Positions 50,676 to 64,000 of a stretch of 64,000 bases of DNA are shown here, piece after piece. The stretch is from contig NW_024883437.1 of the NCBI RefSeq assembly GCF_019059575.1, positions 1 through 64,000 on the forward strand. Reading direction: 5' to 3'. This stretch comes from Amphibalanus amphitrite (lineage: Eukaryota; Arthropoda; Thecostraca; Balanomorpha; Balanidae). Below the pieces are notes generated by a model that made no database searches, was not told the DNA's origin, and worked only from the letters and a program-made list of their open reading frames with translations. Positions within the stretch are counted from its first letter, which is position 1. Every line of letters begins with the position of its first letter. Both the position numbers and the translations under genes were made by a program.

Positions 50676-51608
50676 GAGACGAACTGCTCTCCCGGAGCGA
50701 GGCAATCGTGTGTGCGATGGACATGAGTACAAGTGGCGGAATAATGAGCGACGCTAGGTGAGTCGAAGAAGCGGTGTGATGCCGAACGATTACAATGCTG
50801 AAAGGTGGCGTCTTGTGAATGTAGCGCAAGTAGGCGTGTTCGCAGAAGCGAAGGGAAACGCGGAGAGTTATAGAAGCATAGATAAAAAGACAGAAGGGAC
50901 GATCTCGACAGGAACGCACAGTTGAGTCCGAAGTTGTCAGAAGTGTCACAAGAAACGGAAGTCGACATCTAGATTAAGCTTTCTTATTTCGCTTAATAAG
51001 TAAAATAAGAAATTGGGCACGAGTAGCCGCGAGTAAGCTGTGTCATAGCCACAGTTCACCAATGGATATATCCGATACCTAACTGGACTTGCGTTCCGCG
51101 GTGACGTGTTCCCACAGTCACCGTCGTGTTGCCCATCCGCCGTCAAGCACGCGGTTCAAGGGATGTTCCGGAACAGGCCAGTGCGTGCCGGTCCGCTGCC
51201 GCGCTCCGCCCGCCCGTGACGCCCGGCGCCGGCCCGTGGCGGCCTGTGACGGAACGTGACGAGCGGGTCGTGCCGGGGTGACCGACCCGGACACTTCTGC
51301 CGGCCATCAACCCAGCAATGTCTGCAGTTGCAGTTCAGCACCGTCGTGACAGGGAGCCCCGGACGGCGAATGAGCACGCAAAGACGAGGAAGAGGCAGAG
51401 TGTCACGAAGAGAAGCAGGGTGTCTCGGACAGATAAAGTGTCATTCCCGGTCGGCATAACTACCCAACAGTCATGACCGTTTGGGGATGACCATGAAAAT
51501 GTCCTAGCCGACACAATCACTAAGTTTCCATGACACGTCTAAATCGATTTAGCGAAATTTCACGTGCGTTTTTCTCGGAAACTATTTACCTTTTGCAAAA
51601 AATGAGCG
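50676..51608. other. 3' flank of the ZP gene
   Basis: Downstream of the stop codon no canonical AATAAA was seen close by. A CpG-rich block at 51165-51290 repeats CGTGACG strings like those upstream of the gene. No gene recognised. Confidence 0.45.
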
Positions 51609-51610
51609 TA

Positions 51611-52548
51611 GGGGAGAGTGGTGCAGGAGGCCCCCCCCTTAAGCTCAGTTGCTATTTTTAGACAAATGATAATATTTAAGAGCTAACGTGTGCATGCGCT
51701 GTGAGCATGCATCATTTTCCCATACATATTTGCATTCAAAATGAATCTAGGGGGTACACAAACCGTAAACTTTAACATTTTGGAAAAAGTTGCAAAAGGG
51801 CCTCTTACACTATGGGTATGGTAAGACGCCCCCCCCCCCCTCGGGCGTTTTACAATTCAAGTCGACTTGTAAAAGACGCTTTGCGAACACAGCTGCAAGG
51901 CCTTTTATTTCGAAGCGCTAAGCAAATACGGTGTTATCGAAACCAATAACACTTCCAAAGCACTCGAACAATGCGAAAACTAGCACAACCAAACGCTGAT
52001 GACCAACGAAAATTGTACCTATTACCTCTAAGAAAAGAAACAGAAAAAAGAAACAAAAACAAACTCCTTGAAAAAAAGAATGCCACGCCTGCCGCAGGTG
52101 CAGGCGTTTTAGCATCGGGGGCATTTTTTATCGGGGGGGGGGGGGGGGCGTTTTATCATCCTCGAAGGGAGGGCCTCTTAAAAAAATGCAGTGTTTTAAC
52201 GTCACAATCTTTATGGCTTATGAGACATTTGCAGCGCACCAGAACATGGTCTATTCTGAAGCTAACATGTGACAAATTTCGATGAGATAAGATTGCATTT
52301 GATAGCCATTGTTTTTTCAGATATATAAGGGTGATAAAGATGCATATATCTGGCAAGTAAAGGGGCAAAAACAGAAACAGGCTTACCAAAAGTCTCTGCG
52401 ACGCACCTGATACCTCAGGTTTCGTGAGTTGTTGTTTCAAGAGGGCTTCTGCTTTACAAGAACATTAAAAAATAAATAACATTATTGGTTTGGTAAAAAA
52501 AGCGATGGGGCCTCTTACCGACCCTGGGCGTCTTACACGGATCTCCCC
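51611..52548. mobile_element. Probable TA-flanked MITE with GGGGAGA ends
   Basis: GGGGAGAGTGG after TA at 51609-51610 and GGATCTCCCC before TA at 52549-52550 form short inverted ends. Inside, GGCCTCTTAC and GACGCC/GGGCGT phrases recur near both ends, with C- or G-runs at 51630, 51829-51842 and 52135-52148. TA flanks suggest a Tc1/mariner-type MITE. Noncoding. Confidence 0.5.
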
Positions 52549-52574
52549 TACATATGGTTTTATATAATACTGAA

Positions 52575-52693
52575 CGAGGCCGGTGTAAATAAATTTTCAA
52601 GACCGAGGTCCTTACTGGATTTTTGAACGAGGCCGAAGGCCGAGTTCAAAAATCAGTAAGGACTGAGGTCTTGAAAATTTATCACCGGCCGAG
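52575..52693. repeat. Near-perfect 55-bp-arm palindrome
   Basis: The left arm starts CGAGGCCGGTG and the right arm ends CACCGGCCGAG, meeting near 52634. The phrase GACCGAGGTCCTTACTG is answered by CAGTAAGGACTGAGGTC. It folds into one hairpin and is probably a small foldback MITE; no target duplication was identified. Confidence 0.7.
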
Positions 52694-54085
52694 TTTGGTA
52701 TGTATTTTACTGTATGCCAACGATAAATTTATTTTCTGGACCGAAGCTCTTAGCCGACTTAGGAACGAGACCATCCCAAAATGTTCGCTTAAGTGCATTC
52801 TGGTAATGCATTTTTGACCGTGGTCAATTTGCTTACACCAGTTATTACCACACCCCTCTGGCTAATGTATTTGAATAGGCCAGGCATACAGTAATAGCTA
52901 GCACCTAATCCTATATTTACATTTTCAAATTATGCCTAAATGCTATGATTGAGGAAATCCATTTTTCAAAATCGGCTTAGCTTGTGCCATGGAAACGTAT
53001 AGCCAGTGTAGCCTCGTACACGAACCGATTCGAACTGAAAACGACTTAGAAGTGAACTGAGACTAGAATGAAACTGACAACTGTTTTAGGGACAGTGAAT
53101 CACATGTGGTGTATTGGGCATTATTTGCAATTGCAAGTGGATCTGAGTGGCTGGGAAGCATGAGTAAAAGATGCAGTTTCTGGCCGTTTATAATTATATG
53201 CATGCTTATTGTGACATTTGCGCGCTTACCTACAATAAGTAAGGCATTCGAAGTGATAAGTCACTCCGTTGAATAAATGGCTCTAGAACGCATCCTGACA
53301 TGTAGGTGGTAGTGTGAAACAATGCATGTACATAAAACCTATAATTGTGTGGATTGTCGTTCAATTTCCTGATAAAGTCGGTGCATTAATCCCAAAAGCA
53401 ATTTGATTGGGGTTCCTCGTCCCAACCCAAACATTCCTTCATCACATCTGCAAGGGGTACCTAACAGCTAAATCACTTCACTTATACACTGGGTGTATCG
53501 GTGTATGGAGCGCTTCATTTGCATTGTGTATACACCATTAGCTTCAAATTTCAGCCATTTTGCTTTTGACCGCTTCTATGAATTCAAGATCCGGGCATGT
53601 AAAATGTCATGTACCTTGTATATTGATACACCAGCAAGAGATCAAGCTCATAAGCATACAGACGCACAAAACACTAAATGATGTAAGCGTAGATACACAT
53701 TTAATATACAGATGATGTGTAAAAAATGACGAATTGGTACCTACTGGTAAAATGATTCAACTTGCGACACATCTCTGATCTCAATCACGTACGGAAGAAT
53801 CACTCAAATGAAATCAATCTATTGGGAATACGGAACTAACGACTCGTCAGGCATTAAAATTGATTTCGACTTCACTGGCAGTTCCACCTGAACACTTAAC
53901 TTTCATGCTCAGTTTTAAAACCGGTTTCAAACAAATAAATACTGAGCTGGGCCTACCGACTGAGCCCACATGATCCCAACGCACCACCATTGTCTCAGTT
54001 ACCAGTTCAGCACGGCCAGTAGCGGTCTGCCACGTCAATATGAGCGTCCAGGCGGCGGCGGGTCCACGATCTCGGGCGCCACGTG
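52694..54085. other. Intergenic DNA between the convergent gene ends
   Basis: AT-rich unique sequence between the 3' ends of the ZP and Canopy genes. No gene, RNA or repeat recognised. Confidence 0.5.
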
Positions 54086-62457
<8,372 letters not shown>

Positions 62458-63093
62458 ACCTGGCCAACTGATCAGCAAAATTTCCAATAAAATTTATTTT
62501 ACAATTTGAATTGGATATAGATTCAAATCACATCAATACCATGCGCCGTAAAAATAACAAGATCACCTAATTTTGTCAAAGTTTACTTCTGTTCAGTATC
62601 TCCGATTTCGGCAAGAAATAAATAGCAGTCGCAGCAAGTCACCAATGCAAGGGCTAAAATGTTCCTAATATTTCAGTTTTGCGCAGAGTCATTACAAATC
62701 GAATACACTTAGGACGTAGCACATGCGCATATTACGCTTCAAACAAGCGCTGCCATATCGAGTAAAGGTGATACCAAATAACAAAAATGTGCAGCTAGCC
62801 AAGAAATATCTACCGACTGAATACATTTGGAATGCATAGCCTTGCTGAATACGATCACGTATGAGTGACTCCGGAGTTCGGACGACGAGACGGTGTCCGT
62901 TCCCTCTTTTCCATCCTCAGAACAGGCAAATCCTCCCTCACGCCTCAGCCCCCTGCTCCGGGCTGGATGGGCAACTGTAGGTATCCCATGCGGGCGGGAC
63001 GGGATCAGTGGCGGCGGAACACCGGGCCGGAGCACTGCTGGTACTTTTGGTCCCAACTCCCATTCTTTCCTTGCAACGCCCATAGGGCTTATG
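62458..63093. other. 5' flank of the Canopy gene
   Basis: Upstream (minus-strand sense) of exon 1. ACATGCGCATATT near 62720 resembles an NRF1-type site and could belong to a TATA-less promoter. A GC-rich block at 62870-63060 has no recognisable exon. Confidence 0.4.
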
Positions 63094-63097
63094 TTAA

Positions 63098-63985
63098 CCC
63101 TCGCCGGCACAGGCCATTTTGAGTCCTTCGACGGCACAAGGAGGTGGGGGGTTGGTACGACCCCCCTCGCGTTTGGCCCCTGATGGAGCTAGAGCTTCGC
63201 GGAAAAAACGAGCGTGTTGCCCGTCACGAGAGGAAGCCAATGATACCCAATTTTAAGGTCCTAGGTCCTCGGTTGACCTTCCAGGTCAGGTCAATGACCC
63301 AAAAATCGGGAAAATCGGGACCTGTTAGAAAGTCGTAAAGTGTTGGTGCTAAGGGGTTTTCCGGGGTGCTGATCACGAATATCGTGTTAGTTTTGATCAC
63401 AGATGATGTCGTTAAGCGTTTAGACCAGGTCGGGTTAGGTCAGGTCAGGTCAACCGGTAGGGGTCGTGACGGGTATTCGTAGTACCTGTCATCCGCCTCT
63501 GACAGCTTCGTAACATGTTACGAAGGCACCAAAACTACTTCGTAAATGTTCCAATGGTTGCTAAATTCGAATTCAGCTCCAAAAACTAGCCTAGGAACAT
63601 GTACAACTCGAAAAAGTGATTGTGAACCGAGGTCACCAAAGGTCAATGACCTGACCTGACCTTCAGGTGACCTTGACACCCACCCTAATGCATGGGAGCA
63701 ACATCAAATCACATGTTAAAACGTTTGAAACCACGAAAAGCTTGCAAACGCTAGGCTAATGCGAGCTGACATACGCCGAATCGCGATTCCGGCCAAACAA
63801 GGTCTCGGAAGAGAGGTCACAGGTCAAAGGTCATTTGGGTCAGGGTCATGAAATTGTCAGAGTAGGTGTAAAATTGATTAATGCGAGAGTACTGAAACTT
63901 TCGTTGCGATCGGCCGCTTTTTACGCGAGTTATTCGCGAAAAAACCTTAGGGGGGTTGTATCACCACCCCCCGTGCCGGCGAGTG
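63098..63985 (+). mobile_element. TTAA-type element, copy 14
   Basis: TTAA at 63094-63097 and 63986-63989. Left end CCCTCGCCGGCAC with a second CGGCAC motif after a spacer; right end GTGCCGGCGAGTG. Hairpins GGGGGG-TTGGTACGA-CCCCCC (left) and a G-run/TTGTATCACCA/C-run (right). Perfect AGGTCAATGACCT at 63640-63652. The body is the same subfamily as fragment 7. Noncoding. Confidence 0.8.
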
Positions 63986-64000
63986 TTAAAATGCCAAAAT

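Overview
This is eukaryotic (animal) DNA. The only intact host genes are split into short exons with GT/AG introns, and most of the rest is nested transposons, microsatellites and unique intergenic sequence. The two host genes point to an animal, and the gene set, GC level and repeat style would fit an arthropod such as a crustacean, but the species is inference. No rRNA gene, intact tRNA gene, CRISPR array or prokaryotic operon was seen.

Host genes. (1) Plus strand, 39492-50675: nine exons whose phases all agree encode a 452-residue secreted or membrane protein with signal peptide, ZP-N, ZP-C, a polybasic furin-type site, one membrane helix and a charged cytoplasmic tail, i.e. a zona-pellucida-domain protein. 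(2) Minus strand, 62457-54086: five phase-consistent exons encode a 215-residue Canopy 3/4 (PRAT4-like) endoplasmic-reticulum chaperone with six cysteines, ending in RDEL.

Region by region. 1-5510 is intergenic with a (GA)n tract and a degenerate minisatellite. 5511-6727 is a tRNA-like sequence split by a TTAA-type element. 6931-12054 is a Penelope-like retroelement present as two 1800-bp arms in head-to-head orientation inside one 12-bp target duplication, with a 1.4-kb TIR element (9-bp duplication) inserted in the right arm. 12879-20490 holds nested hAT and TTAA elements, a GGCGCC-rich satellite and minisatellites. 21690-29353 holds more TTAA elements, four of them inside a 4.9-kb element with 290-bp inverted ends. 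32928-40848 has further TTAA elements, one carrying a 1.6-kb foldback insertion. 39492-50675 is the ZP gene, with a truncated LINE and a hAT/TTAA nest in intron 3. 51611-52693 has a TA-flanked element and a hairpin. 54086-62457 is the Canopy gene; its 7-kb first intron contains a LINE split by a 3.6-kb insertion. A last TTAA element closes the window.

The most unusual feature is a family of about 0.6-1.2 kb elements (a dozen copies here) flanked by TTAA or a near variant. Their outermost bases start CCC and end GGGG around a core that differs strongly between copies yet is complementary between the two ends of each copy. One end always carries the motif twice, both ends have a G-run/palindrome/C-run hairpin, and the middle is packed with GGTCA half-sites and TGACGTCA sites. 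Copies with nearly the same body carry entirely different but internally matched ends, suggesting that the terminal modules are exchanged together.
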